Notes: generated by a model from the sequence alone, not told the origin. 40,153 nucleotides of DNA from Sedimenticola sp. (GCA_027008705.1 JALVEB010000045.1:1-40153), one strand, 5' to 3'; positions 8,782 to 16,850 are shown, counted from the first letter of the stretch. Numbers and translations: made by a program.

Positions 8782-10101
8782 TCATTGCGCGGCGATGCGC
8801 GCGCGCCAGGCTTGCGCGCGGGCGCGCAGCTCGCTTTCGTCCAGGGTGGTCAGGCGGCCATCGTGGAGCACCCGGCGTCCCGCCACCCAGACATTGCTGA
8901 CTTGCTCCCGTCCGGCGCTGTAGACCAGTTGGGACACGGGGTCATAGACGGGTTGGGTGTTGATGGCGTTCAGGTCGACGGCGACGATATCCGCTGATTT
9001 GCCCGCTTCCAGCGAGCCGATATGGGCCTCCAGGCCGAGCGCGCGCGCGCCGTTCAGCGTGGCCATGCGCAGCACCTCGGGCGCCGGCAACGCGGTTGCG
9101 CTGGCGGCCACGCCCTTGGCCAGCAGCGCGGCGCTGCGCATCTCGCCGATCATGTCGAGATCATTGTTGCTGGCCGCGCCATCGGTGCCCAGCGCGAGTT
9201 CGACCCCGGCCTCGGCGAGTCGCGCCACCGGGCAGAAGCCCGAGGCCAGTTTCAGGTTGGATTCAGGGCAATGGACCACCCGCGCGCCGCGCTCGGCGAT
9301 CAGCGCGATCTCGTCGTCTTCGAGCTGGGTCATGTGGACCGCCACCAGGCGCGGACCGATCAGGCCGAGGCCGTCGAGCCGCGCGATCGGGCGCTGGCCG
9401 TGACTGGCGAGTCCCTGACGGATCTCGTCGCGGGTCTCGTGCAGATGGATATGCACCGGGATGTCCAGTTCATCGGCGAGCAGGCGCAGCCGTTGCAGCG
9501 GCGCGTCCGATACCGAGTAGGGCGCGTGCGGCGCGAAAGCGGTATGGATCAGCGGGTCGCCGCGCCAGGCGTCGTGGACCTTCAGCCCCTTGTCGAAGTA
9601 ATCGTCGATGTGCTCGGCCCAGGCGGTCGCGAAATCGATCACGATCAGCCCGACCACCGCGCGCAGCCCGGCCTTGGAGCAGACTCGCGCGGTGACGTCG
9701 GGAAAGAAGTACATATCGTTGAAGCAGGTGGTGCCCCCGCGCAGCATCTCGGCGGCGGCCAGCGCGGTGCCGTCGGCGATGAAGGCCTCGCTGATCCAGC
9801 GGCCCTCGGCCGGCCAGATGTGCTCGTGCAGCCAAGTCATCAGCGGCAGATCGTCGGCCAGTCCGCGAAACAGGCTCATCGCGGCGTGGGTATGGGCATT
9901 GACGAGCCCGGGAATCAGCAGCTGACCTGGCAATTCGACGGATTCGACACCGGGGTGGCGGGCGCGTGCCTCCGCCGCGGGCAGCAGCTCGAGGATGCGG
10001 CCATGGCGCACCACGATCGTGTGATCGCGAAGTACATCGCCGGGCGCGACCGGCGCGATCCAGCTGGCCTGTATCAGTGTGTCGGCGGCGGTTTCGTTCA
10101 T
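8782..10101 (-). CDS. mtaD: TRZ/ATZ-type amidohydrolase, 5'-methylthioadenosine/S-adenosylhomocysteine deaminase
   Basis: This is a metal-dependent deaminase of the amidohydrolase superfamily, 439 aa. Family members of this length deaminate methylthioadenosine or S-adenosylhomocysteine in purine and methyl-cycle salvage. Visible metal-site motifs are PGLVNAHTHAAMSLFRG (His70, His72), HIHLHET near residue 215, His in VHMTQL, and the Asp in ALGTDGAASNND near residue 305. These are the diagnostic MtaD/TrzA signatures. The C-terminus returns to the composite beta domain (SQLVYSAGREQVSNVWVAG). The start is seven bases downstream of the rhomboid stop, so the two genes are probably co-transcribed. 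Substrate specificity within the family (MTA, SAH or guanine-like) cannot be settled from sequence alone. Confidence 0.88.
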   Translation of the reverse strand: MNETAADTLIQASWIAPVAPGDVLRDHTIVVRHGRILELLPAAEARARHPGVESVELPGQLLIPGLVNAHTHAAMSLFRGLADDLPLMTWLHEHIWPAEGRWISEAFIADGTALAAAEMLRGGTTCFNDMYFFPDVTARVCSKAGLRAVVGLIVIDFATAWAEHIDDYFDKGLKVHDAWRGDPLIHTAFAPHAPYSVSDAPLQRLRLLADELDIPVHIHLHETRDEIRQGLASHGQRPIARLDGLGLIGPRLVAVHMTQLEDDEIALIAERGARVVHCPESNLKLASGFCPVARLAEAGVELALGTDGAASNNDLDMIGEMRSAALLAKGVAASATALPAPEVLRMATLNGARALGLEAHIGSLEAGKSADIVAVDLNAINTQPVYDPVSQLVYSAGREQVSNVWVAGRRVLHDGRLTTLDESELRARAQAWRARIAAQ

Positions 10102-10108
10102 ATCGGAC

Positions 10109-10783
10109 CTACTCCAGGCGGTGTCGCGGTGGGGGGGTTCTCCAATAGAGCAGTAAGGCCAGGCCGAACGCCATGCCGCCGAGGTGGGCGAAATGCGCGA
10201 CCCCGGCCTCGCTGCCGGTGATCCCGGCCCATAGCTCGAACAAACCGAAAAACAGCACCAGCCACTTGGCCTTCAGCACCACTGGGGGGAACAACAGCAG
10301 CATGCGCGCGTTGGGATAGGTCATGCCGAAGGCCAGCAGAATGCCATAGACGCCGCCCGAGGCGCCGATCGTCGGATAGACCTCGCCACTCAACGCGGCC
10401 ACGCCCAGTTGGGTGAGGCCGGCGCCGAGCACGCAGACGAAATAAAACAGCGCGAAGCGGCGTGACCCCCAGGCGTTCTCCATCGGCGTGCCGAACAGCC
10501 ATAAGCCGTACATATTGAACAACAGGTGCATCGGGCTGCCATGCAGAAAGGCATAGCTCACCAACTGCCAGGGTTCGAACCGCGACGGCGCCAGCGCATG
10601 GCCGATGACATGGGGCTGCATCGGCCACAACGCGAGGACATCGAAAATCCCCTCGCCGAGCAGGCGTTCCGACAGATAGATCAGGATGTTGCTGACGAGC
10701 AACGCGCCGACCACCGGCGGCAGGCGGTCGGCTCGCCCGAGACGGGTCGGGGCGCCCATGCGCCGGGGCGGAGTCGTGGTCAC
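10109..10783 (-). CDS. Rhomboid-family intramembrane serine protease
   Basis: The 224-aa protein has about six membrane helices. Rhomboid hallmarks are present: HLLFNMYGLWLFG (His86, Asn90) in the second helix, the nucleophile motif GASGGVYG (Ser142), and AHLGGMAFG carrying the catalytic His200. It therefore cleaves transmembrane substrates within the inner membrane, and the dyad is intact. It starts with GTG at 10783. An ATG at 10759 is possible but has no better ribosome binding site. A TATAAG box on the minus strand (10816-10821) lies 33 bp upstream, inside one end of the inverted repeat at 10818-10916. Its substrate is unknown, and co-transcription with mtaD says nothing specific about it. 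Confidence 0.93.
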   Translation of the reverse strand: MTTTPPRRMGAPTRLGRADRLPPVVGALLVSNILIYLSERLLGEGIFDVLALWPMQPHVIGHALAPSRFEPWQLVSYAFLHGSPMHLLFNMYGLWLFGTPMENAWGSRRFALFYFVCVLGAGLTQLGVAALSGEVYPTIGASGGVYGILLAFGMTYPNARMLLLFPPVVLKAKWLVLFFGLFELWAGITGSEAGVAHFAHLGGMAFGLALLLYWRTPPPRHRLE

Positions 10784-10817
10784 GCGATCGATCCAGCGCC
10801 TGGGAGCCAGTCCGGCT

Positions 10818-10916
10818 TATACTCGTCACCTATGAGTTTTCGGCCACTGCGACCGCCCCTCGCACCTGGGGGCGTTGCTGCGGAAACTCGCCATAAATTC
10901 ATGGGCGACGAGTATA
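10818..10916. repeat. Imperfect 99-bp inverted-repeat element
   Basis: The left end TATACTCGTCACCTATGA and the reverse complement of the right end (ending GACGAGTATA) match at roughly 16 of 19 bases. The similarity continues inward as GAGTTTTCGGCC against GAGTTTCCGC. Both ends therefore point GACGAGTATA outward. A third copy of this end, in isolation, lies upstream of truD (23370-23393). It could be a small palindromic mobile remnant, or two outward-facing promoter modules. Confidence 0.5.
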
Positions 10917-10965
10917 CACGCAATGGGCGGTGTTGCGGATGGTCTGGCAGGGCGATCGCGCTTAA

Positions 10966-11141
10966 CCCGGATTTCTCACCATCCTTCTGCTGCGACGACC
11001 CAATGGCACGCCCTGGCTGGCTTTCGCTCGGTCGGGGTGCTCGACATAGGGCCGGCTGTGCCTGCGCGCTCCTCGGTCGCGAAAGCCACCCAGGACGCAC
11101 CCTTGATCCGTCTCGCTACGAACGCTGGTGAGAAATCCGGG
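10966..11141. mobile_element. MITE-like element, copy 1
   Basis: A 176-bp non-coding element is bounded by perfect 15-bp terminal inverted repeats, CCCGGATTTCTCACC at 10966-10980 and its reverse complement at 11127-11141. Inside, TGGCTTTCGC (11018-11027) pairs with GCGAAAGCCA (11079-11088), giving a nested fold. A second, diverged copy lies at 33696-33855. No target duplication is obvious, and no transposase is present in the window. It has no coding capacity of its own. Confidence 0.75.
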
Positions 11142-11166
11142 ATAAACGCCATTGACTTGGCAAGGC

Positions 11167-11196
11167 GTAGTCCCGATCAAGCGCAGCGGATCGGGC
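11167..11196 (+). repeat. REP-like palindrome A (GTAG head)
   Basis: The tetranucleotide GTAG is followed by the stem CCCGATC, a loop, and GATCGGG. An outer pair GGCGTAG/CTACGCC (11164-11210) adds a second stem. The same unit recurs at 30754-30783 (minus) and 34385-34414 (plus). A GTAG tetranucleotide next to an imperfect palindrome is the layout of REP elements mobilised by RAYT transposases. No RAYT gene is in the window. Confidence 0.6.
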
Positions 11197-11261
11197 GACA
11201 GCGCTACGCCTTTGAAACCACGAAATGTCGAGCGAAACGAAGCGCGATTGCCCTGGGCGAA

Positions 11262-11948
11262 TCAGCATCGCCACTGGAAGCAGTGTAAGGCCGGCGGCCT
11301 GCCTTCCGCCGTGGCGAGTGCGCCGATTGCCACGGCGCCGATCTCCAGACTGATGCGCGCCAGCCGTGGCTGGGGTGAATGCGTGCGCTTGAACAGGCCG
11401 TCGCCATGCGCTTTGATCGTGGCCTCCAGCAGCGTCCAGGCATGCAGAAAATGGCGCAGTCGGTGCTCGCCGCCGAGGGCCTGTAACGCCTTTTGGGTAT
11501 CGGCATCGAGCACGCGCCGCGCCAGTGCATCGATGCGCGCGCGCGGCCGGACGATCTCCAGATCGACGCCCAGCGGCTCCTCGACGGCGATCGCGAGCAG
11601 GCCGAAATCGCCGCTGTGCGCGAGATTGAAGGCCGGAGCGGGGCGCGAGAGCATCGGTTTTCCGTTGGCATTGTAATGGAAGCGCAGTGCGGCAGGCTCG
11701 GCCTGGGTGTAGTGGGCGAGGATCGCGCGCAGCGCGACGCGTCCGCAGGCAAAGCGCTGTCGCGCCATCGGGTGCAGCCGCGCGGCGCGCTGCCGCTCGT
11801 CGTGATCCAGGCTGTGGGTGTCGACCGCCTGATCCAGCGGGATGAACCATAGATGTGCCGCGCCGCGCGTCGGTGGGCGGCGGGGATGGGATCGCGGCCA
11901 GCGGCTGAAGTGCGGCAGGCGTTTCCGTGTGGCGGGGTTTGCGCGCAT
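11262..11948 (-). CDS. 4'-phosphopantetheinyl transferase superfamily protein (Sfp-like)
   Basis: This enzyme family transfers phosphopantetheine from CoA to a carrier-protein serine. The protein is 228 aa, the Sfp-type length. It shows FNLAHSGDFGLLAIA, then LGVDLEIVRP with the Mg-binding Asp and Glu, and HAWTLLEATIKAHGDGLF, which corresponds to the W-T-x-K-E-x3-K motif. The Glu and the second Lys are kept, but the first Lys is Leu. The N-terminal 30 residues are Arg/Pro-rich and poorly conserved in appearance, so the true start may lie further in. The ATG given sits on a palindrome shared with the recJ promoter region. No polyketide or peptide synthetase is nearby, so the acceptor is unknown; housekeeping ACP activation is possible. 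Confidence 0.85.
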   Translation of the reverse strand: MRANPATRKRLPHFSRWPRSHPRRPPTRGAAHLWFIPLDQAVDTHSLDHDERQRAARLHPMARQRFACGRVALRAILAHYTQAEPAALRFHYNANGKPMLSRPAPAFNLAHSGDFGLLAIAVEEPLGVDLEIVRPRARIDALARRVLDADTQKALQALGGEHRLRHFLHAWTLLEATIKAHGDGLFKRTHSPQPRLARISLEIGAVAIGALATAEGRPPALHCFQWRC

Positions 11949-11963
11949 AATCCCCCGATTATG
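11946..11963. promoter_or_regulatory. Palindrome with mirrored -10 boxes between PPTase and recJ
   Basis: CATAATC and GATTATG are perfectly symmetric around four C residues. CATAAT (five of six to the -10 consensus) can therefore be read in both directions. Read rightward, it would start recJ mRNA about 20 bases before its ATG. Read leftward, it would start almost at the PPTase ATG, giving a nearly leaderless message. The -35 boxes are weak. Confidence 0.4.
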
Positions 11964-11980
11964 CCGGATTCGATCCCGTT

Positions 11981-13711
11981 ATGAACCCTTGTGTGAAGAT
12001 TCGACATCGATCCTGCGCGGAGACGGATGTCGCCGCGCTCGACGCCAGCGGCGTGCCGCCGTTGCTCGCGCGGCTGTATGCCGCGCGCGGCGTGCGTGCC
12101 GACGAGACCGAGCTGTCGTTGCGCGCGCTCGCGCCGCCGGAGGCGATGCGGGGCGTGCCCGAGGCCGCCGCGCTGCTGGCCGATGCGTTGGAACGCCAGG
12201 CGTCGATCCTGATCGTCGGTGACTTCGACGCCGACGGCGCCACCAGCAGCGCGCTGGCGCGGCGCGCGCTGCGGGATTTCGGCGCCGAACGGGTGTCGTC
12301 GTTGATTCCGGATCGCTTTACGATGGGCTACGGCCTGACGCCGGCGCTGGTCGAGCACGCCACACGGTTCGATCCCGCACTGTTGGTGACGGTCGACAAC
12401 GGCATCGGCAGTATCGATGGCGTGCGGCAGGCGCGGCGCAACGGCTGGCAGGTGATCGTCACCGATCACCACCTGCCCGGCGAGGAGCTGCCGGAGGCCG
12501 ATGTGATCGTCGATCCCAATCAGCCCGGATGTGATTTCCCGAACAAGGCGCTGGCCGGTGTCGGCGTGATCTTCTATGTGATGATGCGGCTGCGACATGA
12601 GCTGCGCGCGCGCGGCTGGTTCGAGCGGCGAGGCCGGCCCGAGCCCAATCTCGCGGCCTTGCTCGATCTCGTCGCGCTCGGCACCGTTGCCGATGTGGTG
12701 CCGCTGAATCACCAGAACCGGATCCTCGTCGACCAGGGTTTGCGGCGCATCCGCGCCGGCCGTTGCCGGCCCGGCATCGCGGCCTTGTTCGAGGTCGCCG
12801 GGCGTGACCCGTCGCGTGCGGTGGCCTCCGATCTGGGCTTTGCGATCGGACCACGCATCAATGCCGCCGGGCGCCTCGAGGATATGTCCATCGGCGTGGC
12901 CTGCCTGCTGGCGGATGATTCCAGTGAGGCGTTGCGCCATGCCCGGCGCCTTGACGAGCTGAATCGCCGCCGACGTGAGGTCGAGGGAGGGATGGTCGAG
13001 GAGGCGCGCCGCATCCTCGATGGGCTGAAACCCTCCGGCGCGCGCGCTTTCGGCATTACGCTGTACGAGCCGCACTGGCATCAGGGCGTCGTCGGGCTGG
13101 TGGCCTCTCGCGTGAAGAGCCGGGCGCATGCGCCGGTGATCGCCTTTGCGCGCGATGGGGAAGGCCGATTGAAGGGTTCCGGGCGCTCGATTCCCGGGGT
13201 TCACCTGCGCGATGCGCTGGATCGCGTCGACCGGATGTCGCCCGGCTTGATCGAGCGCTTCGGGGGTCACGCGATGGCCGCCGGCCTGACCCTGAAGGAG
13301 GAAGGCTATGCCGAGTTCGCGCGCCGTTTCGACGCGGTCGTGCGCGATCTGCTCGGCGGCGAGCCGCTTGGCGAGGTGCTGGAGGTCGACGGTGAGCTGC
13401 CGGCCGGAGTGCTGGATCTGGAGACCGCCGAGGCGGTCCGTTTCGCCGGCCCCTGGGGGCAGGGTTTTCCCGAGCCGTTGTTCGAGGGGCGGTTCGAGAT
13501 CGTCACCCAGCGCATCGTCGGCGAGCGCCATCTGAAGTTGTTGCTGCGCCCGCTGGATGCGCCGGACGATGCCTTCATCGACGCCATCGCCTTCCAGCAT
13601 TCCGAGCTGTTGCGCGGAGAGCAGGCGCGCTTGTATTACCGTCTCGATGTCAATCAGTATCGCGGCCGGCGCGGCGTGCAGTTGATCGTCGAGCGCGTCG
13701 ATTGCGAGTGA
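11981..13711 (+). CDS. recJ: RecJ, single-stranded-DNA-specific 5'-3' exonuclease
   Basis: RecJ degrades single-stranded DNA 5' to 3' in RecF-pathway recombination, mismatch repair and base-excision repair. The 576-aa protein (E. coli 577) has the DHH-family motifs in order: GDFDADG (80-86), VTVDNG (136-141), TDHH (161-164), a central NPNQP-like segment (VDPNQPG), LVALGTVADVVPL, and the DHHA1 motif RFGGHAMAAG near residue 428. The C-terminal OB-like domain is complete. The start at 11981 is followed by family-like sequence within about 20 residues. It ends two bases before the convergent stop of the next gene. All catalytic residues are present. Confidence 0.97.
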   Translation: MNPCVKIRHRSCAETDVAALDASGVPPLLARLYAARGVRADETELSLRALAPPEAMRGVPEAAALLADALERQASILIVGDFDADGATSSALARRALRDFGAERVSSLIPDRFTMGYGLTPALVEHATRFDPALLVTVDNGIGSIDGVRQARRNGWQVIVTDHHLPGEELPEADVIVDPNQPGCDFPNKALAGVGVIFYVMMRLRHELRARGWFERRGRPEPNLAALLDLVALGTVADVVPLNHQNRILVDQGLRRIRAGRCRPGIAALFEVAGRDPSRAVASDLGFAIGPRINAAGRLEDMSIGVACLLADDSSEALRHARRLDELNRRRREVEGGMVEEARRILDGLKPSGARAFGITLYEPHWHQGVVGLVASRVKSRAHAPVIAFARDGEGRLKGSGRSIPGVHLRDALDRVDRMSPGLIERFGGHAMAAGLTLKEEGYAEFARRFDAVVRDLLGGEPLGEVLEVDGELPAGVLDLETAEAVRFAGPWGQGFPEPLFEGRFEIVTQRIVGERHLKLLLRPLDAPDDAFIDAIAFQHSELLRGEQARLYYRLDVNQYRGRRGVQLIVERVDCE

Positions 13712-13713
13712 TT

Positions 13714-14259
13714 TCACGGGCGGCGGGCAGGATTTTCCGTTTCCGGCAGCATCGCCGGTATCCATAATAAGGCCGGTTCATCGCCGTCATTGAGCTGGCG
13801 CTTGGCGATTACCAGGCCGCCGCCGCTGGGCCAGCGGTAGACGGTTTCGTCGCTTTGCGGAGGACCGAGTTGGCGATGCAGCTGCTTGAGTATCTGCTCG
13901 TGGTAATGAGCGAGGTATGTGATCTTGACTGCGGCGAGGCGATCGCCACGGAAGAACAGGGTGGCGTAGTTTGCCGGGATGTCGTTGTAGAGCCCGATCG
14001 GCGCCGCGCACAAGCTGTCGCCGAAGGCGCTGCGGCGTGGCTGACAGCGCCAGTGGATGTCAGCGTAGAGCTTCTTCAGCGCGTTGCGCGTCAGCGCAGG
14101 CGACAAGGCCTTGGGATTGATGCGCAACTCATCCTTGCCGAGCAGCCACAGCAATACCGCGTCGGAGCGGCGCTGGCCGTCTTTGGTGAACACCAGCCAG
14201 AAGATCGGGGCGATCACGATCACGAGCAGCAGCAGGCGTTTGTAGAGGGGGTTCCGCAT
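13714..14259 (-). CDS. Membrane-anchored hypothetical protein
   Basis: I do not recognise a family. The 181-aa protein has one N-terminal hydrophobic helix (about residues 8-24, LLLLVIVIAPIFWLVFT) preceded by positive charges. This suggests a type II anchor with the soluble part in the periplasm. The soluble part contains two Cys (WRCQPRRSAFGDSLCAAPIG) that could form a disulfide, and a segment LFFRGDRLAAVKITYLAHYHEQILKQLHRQLG resembling small periplasmic proteins that bind or compare ligands. It is transcribed in the same direction as the exonuclease gene upstream, with 12 bases between, so it may be the last gene of the DUF294-exonuclease operon. It converges with recJ. Confidence 0.7.
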   Translation of the reverse strand: MRNPLYKRLLLLVIVIAPIFWLVFTKDGQRRSDAVLLWLLGKDELRINPKALSPALTRNALKKLYADIHWRCQPRRSAFGDSLCAAPIGLYNDIPANYATLFFRGDRLAAVKITYLAHYHEQILKQLHRQLGPPQSDETVYRWPSGGGLVIAKRQLNDGDEPALLWIPAMLPETENPARRP

Positions 14260-14271
14260 CGGGGCTCCGCT

Positions 14272-14961
14272 TCAGCAAAGAAAATGGGCCAGATGGCGAC
14301 GCGCCGGATCGGGTTGGATCTCGGCGGCCAGGGCGAGAAACAGCTCCGCGCAGGCAAGCGCGTCGGACAGCGCGTTGTGAGCGCGGTAGCGGGGCAGTTT
14401 ATAGCGGGGACGCAGGTTGAACAAGCGCAGATCGGCTGCCTGGATGGCGTGGTTTTGCAGACGGAACAGACGTTCGGCGAGGCGCAGGGTATCGATCGTC
14501 GGGATCAGGAAGGGGCCACCGTAGAGGCGCCGGCAGGCGGCATCGAGAAAGCGCTGTTCGACACGCGCGAAGTGCGCCAGCAATACCTTGCCGGCGAGGG
14601 TTTCGAGCAGCATCGGCAAGACCTCTTCCAGCGGCGCGCCGGCGGCGGCCTGATCGTCGGTGATGCGGTGGATCACCGCCGCGGCCTCGGGGATCCGGTG
14701 GTCGAATCGGATCAAACCGTGGCGCGCGCCGCGCAGTGGGATGGCGCCGCCGCGCAATTCGACCAGTCCATAGGAAAGCATCCGGTCGCGGCGTGGGTTC
14801 AGCCCGGTGGTCTCCAGGTCCAGCGCGACGAGTTCGACCGCCTCGAGCGGCGCGGACGGGTCGGGCAGCGGCGCGGCGAGGAAGTCACGCAATGGTCCGC
14901 GCGCGCGCGCCGCCGCGCGTCGACGGCGCGCGGTCAGGCCGAAGGGGTTGAGGGCTTTCAT
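14272..14961 (-). CDS. DEDDh 3'-5' exonuclease (DnaQ/epsilon-like)
   Basis: The 229-aa protein has an RNase-T/DnaQ-like fold: ALDLETTGLNPRRDRM with the first Asp and Glu (48 and 50), LLAHFARVEQRFLD with the second Asp, and HNALSDALACAELF with the H-x4-D of a DEDDh active site. It is longer at the N-terminus than a bare exonuclease domain, with about 40 basic residues first. The ATG overlaps the stop of the DUF294 gene as ATGA, so the two are translationally coupled. This pairing of a CBS/DUF294 protein with a DnaQ-like exonuclease is a recurring neighbourhood in Gammaproteobacteria (from memory). It is not the replicative epsilon subunit, because it lacks the C-terminal polymerase-binding tail and is in an unrelated operon. 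Confidence 0.85.
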   Translation of the reverse strand: MKALNPFGLTARRRRAAARARGPLRDFLAAPLPDPSAPLEAVELVALDLETTGLNPRRDRMLSYGLVELRGGAIPLRGARHGLIRFDHRIPEAAAVIHRITDDQAAAGAPLEEVLPMLLETLAGKVLLAHFARVEQRFLDAACRRLYGGPFLIPTIDTLRLAERLFRLQNHAIQAADLRLFNLRPRYKLPRYRAHNALSDALACAELFLALAAEIQPDPARRHLAHFLC

Positions 14962-16814
14962 CCGAGCCGGCCGACCTGGTAGCGGTGTTCGAGCAGCTCC
15001 TGCATCGACTGGATGATGCGGAAGGCGTCTTTCAGATGGCTGCGTTCCAGTTGGGACAATTCCGCCGGGGGCAGGTAGTTGTCGGGCACAACGCCCGCGC
15101 GGATCTGACGCGCCTGGTGGCGGAAACGCAGACGGGCGATGAATTCCAGCGCGTCGCGCAGGTTGCGGCCCATCTCGCGGCTCAGCGACGGGCTGCCCAT
15201 CGCGGCGCGCAGGCGTGCGTCGGTGGCGATCGGCGCGAGACCCTCGGCGAGGGCGACGATGCGCGCGATGTCGACGATCGGCGCCAGCCCGCGATGCTTG
15301 ATATCCAGGGTGTCATCGTGCTTGCCGTCGTGGATCAGCACGAAGTTGCGGAAGAAACCCAGCGGCGGCCGATGGCTCAGCGCGTTGGCCGTCAGGTGGG
15401 CGATGAAGATGGTGTTCGCGCGGGTCTTCTCGAGCACCTCGGCATGGAGGCTCTCGAACAGGGATTCGTCACCGTGGATCGGCTTCAGGTCGAAGAAGAT
15501 GCTCGAAAGCATCAGCGCCTTGGGCTCCGGATGCCCGATCCAGCGGTCGAAATAGCCGCGCCAGGTCGCCAGCGGCTGACGCCACTCGGGGTTCGTGGCC
15601 ATCGCATCGCCGGGGCAGTAGACATAGCCGCAGGCGTTCAGACCGTCGCTGACGAAGCGCGCGAGGTCCTCGAACCATGGAAGCTCATCGGCGCGCGTGG
15701 CGTCGCTCAGGATCATCGCATTGTCCTGATCGGAATGGGCGCTTTGCTCGCCGCGCGCCTGGGAGCCGCCGGCCAGCCACAGATAGGGCGCCGGCGGCGC
15801 GCCGAAACGCTGCTCGCCGAGTTCCAGCAGGCGGCGGCAGATGGCGTCGGTCAGGCAGGAGATGGATTCGCCGATGTGGCGCGCGCTGGCGTTCGCGCTG
15901 GCCAGACGCAACTGCAACTCGGGTAGCGCGCGGCTCGCCGCAATCAGTTCATCGAGCGAATCCGCGCGCGCGATGTCGGAGGCGAGAAACACCGGGTTGA
16001 TGGTCTGGCGGCGGGTGATGTCGCCGTCGCTGAGCAAGCCCAGGAGACGGCCGTCCCCGTCGATCACCGGCAGATGATGCACGCGCAGGCGGGTCATCGT
16101 CAGCATCGCGCGCATCAGGCTGGCATCGGGCGGGATGGAATGGACATCGCTCGAGACGATCTCCCCGACCGGCTCGCCGGGATCGCGTCCCGGCGCCACC
16201 ACGCGGCGTCGCAGATCGGAATCGGTGACGATGCCGGCCAGGCATTCGTTGCGCATTACCAGCAGCGAGGAAACCCGCTCTTCACTCATGCGTTGCGCGG
16301 CCTGCTGGATGCTGGCGCTGGCATCGATGGTGACCGGGGGGTGTTTCAGCAGGGTCGCGACCTCGGCGCCGAGATCGTCATCGATGCCGATGGGATCCTG
16401 TCCGGCGGTTTCGAGCGCGCGGCGCATGCGCTCACGCGGCGAGATGCTGAAATGGCGCTCGAGAGTCGGGTAGTGTTCGCCCAAGCGTCGCAATGCCGCG
16501 CAGGGCAGGCAGTAGAGCAGGCTGTCCTCGATGGCCTCGCCCGTGGGGCGGGGCGGGGGAGCGAGGCAGTCGTCGATCGTCGCGCCCTCGCCGATCCGCG
16601 CAAGCAGGCGGCCGGCGGCGTCGCGTAGCTCGATCGCGCCGCTGCGCGGCAGCCACAAGGCCGCGCCGGCGCCCTTCGGCGGGAAGGTCTCGCCGCGCCG
16701 CAGGTAGCGGATCTCGAGTTGTTCGGGCAAGCTGTCCAACGTCTCGTCGGGCAACTCGTCGAAAGGCGGCACTCCGGCGAGGAAGTCGCGGATCTCCTGG
16801 AGTTCGATTTCCAT
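14958..16814 (-). CDS. cNMP-like / CBS-pair / DUF294 nucleotidyltransferase-like protein
   Basis: The 618-aa protein is built as a cyclic-nucleotide-binding-like beta barrel (about 10-130), two CBS motifs (about 150-270, with SSLLVMRNECLAGIVTDSDLRRR and HHLPVIDGDGRLLGLLSDGDITRR), a nucleotidyltransferase-like domain (about 320-420, GGSQARGEQSAHSDQDNAM), and a helical C-terminal DUF294 domain. The G-S-x-A-R-G-E and D-Q-D pattern is that of GlnD-type nucleotidyltransferases. The protein likely senses adenine nucleotides and modifies a target. The start at 16814 is supported by an extended -10 promoter 28 bp upstream. It is coupled to the exonuclease through an ATGA overlap. The biochemical reaction is not known to me. 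Confidence 0.86.
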   Translation of the reverse strand: MEIELQEIRDFLAGVPPFDELPDETLDSLPEQLEIRYLRRGETFPPKGAGAALWLPRSGAIELRDAAGRLLARIGEGATIDDCLAPPPRPTGEAIEDSLLYCLPCAALRRLGEHYPTLERHFSISPRERMRRALETAGQDPIGIDDDLGAEVATLLKHPPVTIDASASIQQAAQRMSEERVSSLLVMRNECLAGIVTDSDLRRRVVAPGRDPGEPVGEIVSSDVHSIPPDASLMRAMLTMTRLRVHHLPVIDGDGRLLGLLSDGDITRRQTINPVFLASDIARADSLDELIAASRALPELQLRLASANASARHIGESISCLTDAICRRLLELGEQRFGAPPAPYLWLAGGSQARGEQSAHSDQDNAMILSDATRADELPWFEDLARFVSDGLNACGYVYCPGDAMATNPEWRQPLATWRGYFDRWIGHPEPKALMLSSIFFDLKPIHGDESLFESLHAEVLEKTRANTIFIAHLTANALSHRPPLGFFRNFVLIHDGKHDDTLDIKHRGLAPIVDIARIVALAEGLAPIATDARLRAAMGSPSLSREMGRNLRDALEFIARLRFRHQARQIRAGVVPDNYLPPAELSQLERSHLKDAFRIIQSMQELLEHRYQVGRLG

Positions 16815-16841
16815 GGGTGTTTCCGGATGGATGGGTCGAGG

Positions 16842-16850
16842 ACTATAGCA
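16842..16850 (-). promoter_or_regulatory. Extended -10 promoter for the DUF294-exonuclease operon
   Basis: On the minus strand this reads TGC TATAGT, an extended -10. The predicted start near 16835 leaves about 20 bases before the ATG at 16814. No -35 is evident, as expected for extended -10 promoters. Confidence 0.45.

Noticed and set aside
11204-13765. 853-codon minus-strand frame opposite recJ
   Set aside because: RecJ on the plus strand is complete with all motifs. The opposite frame is a composition shadow.
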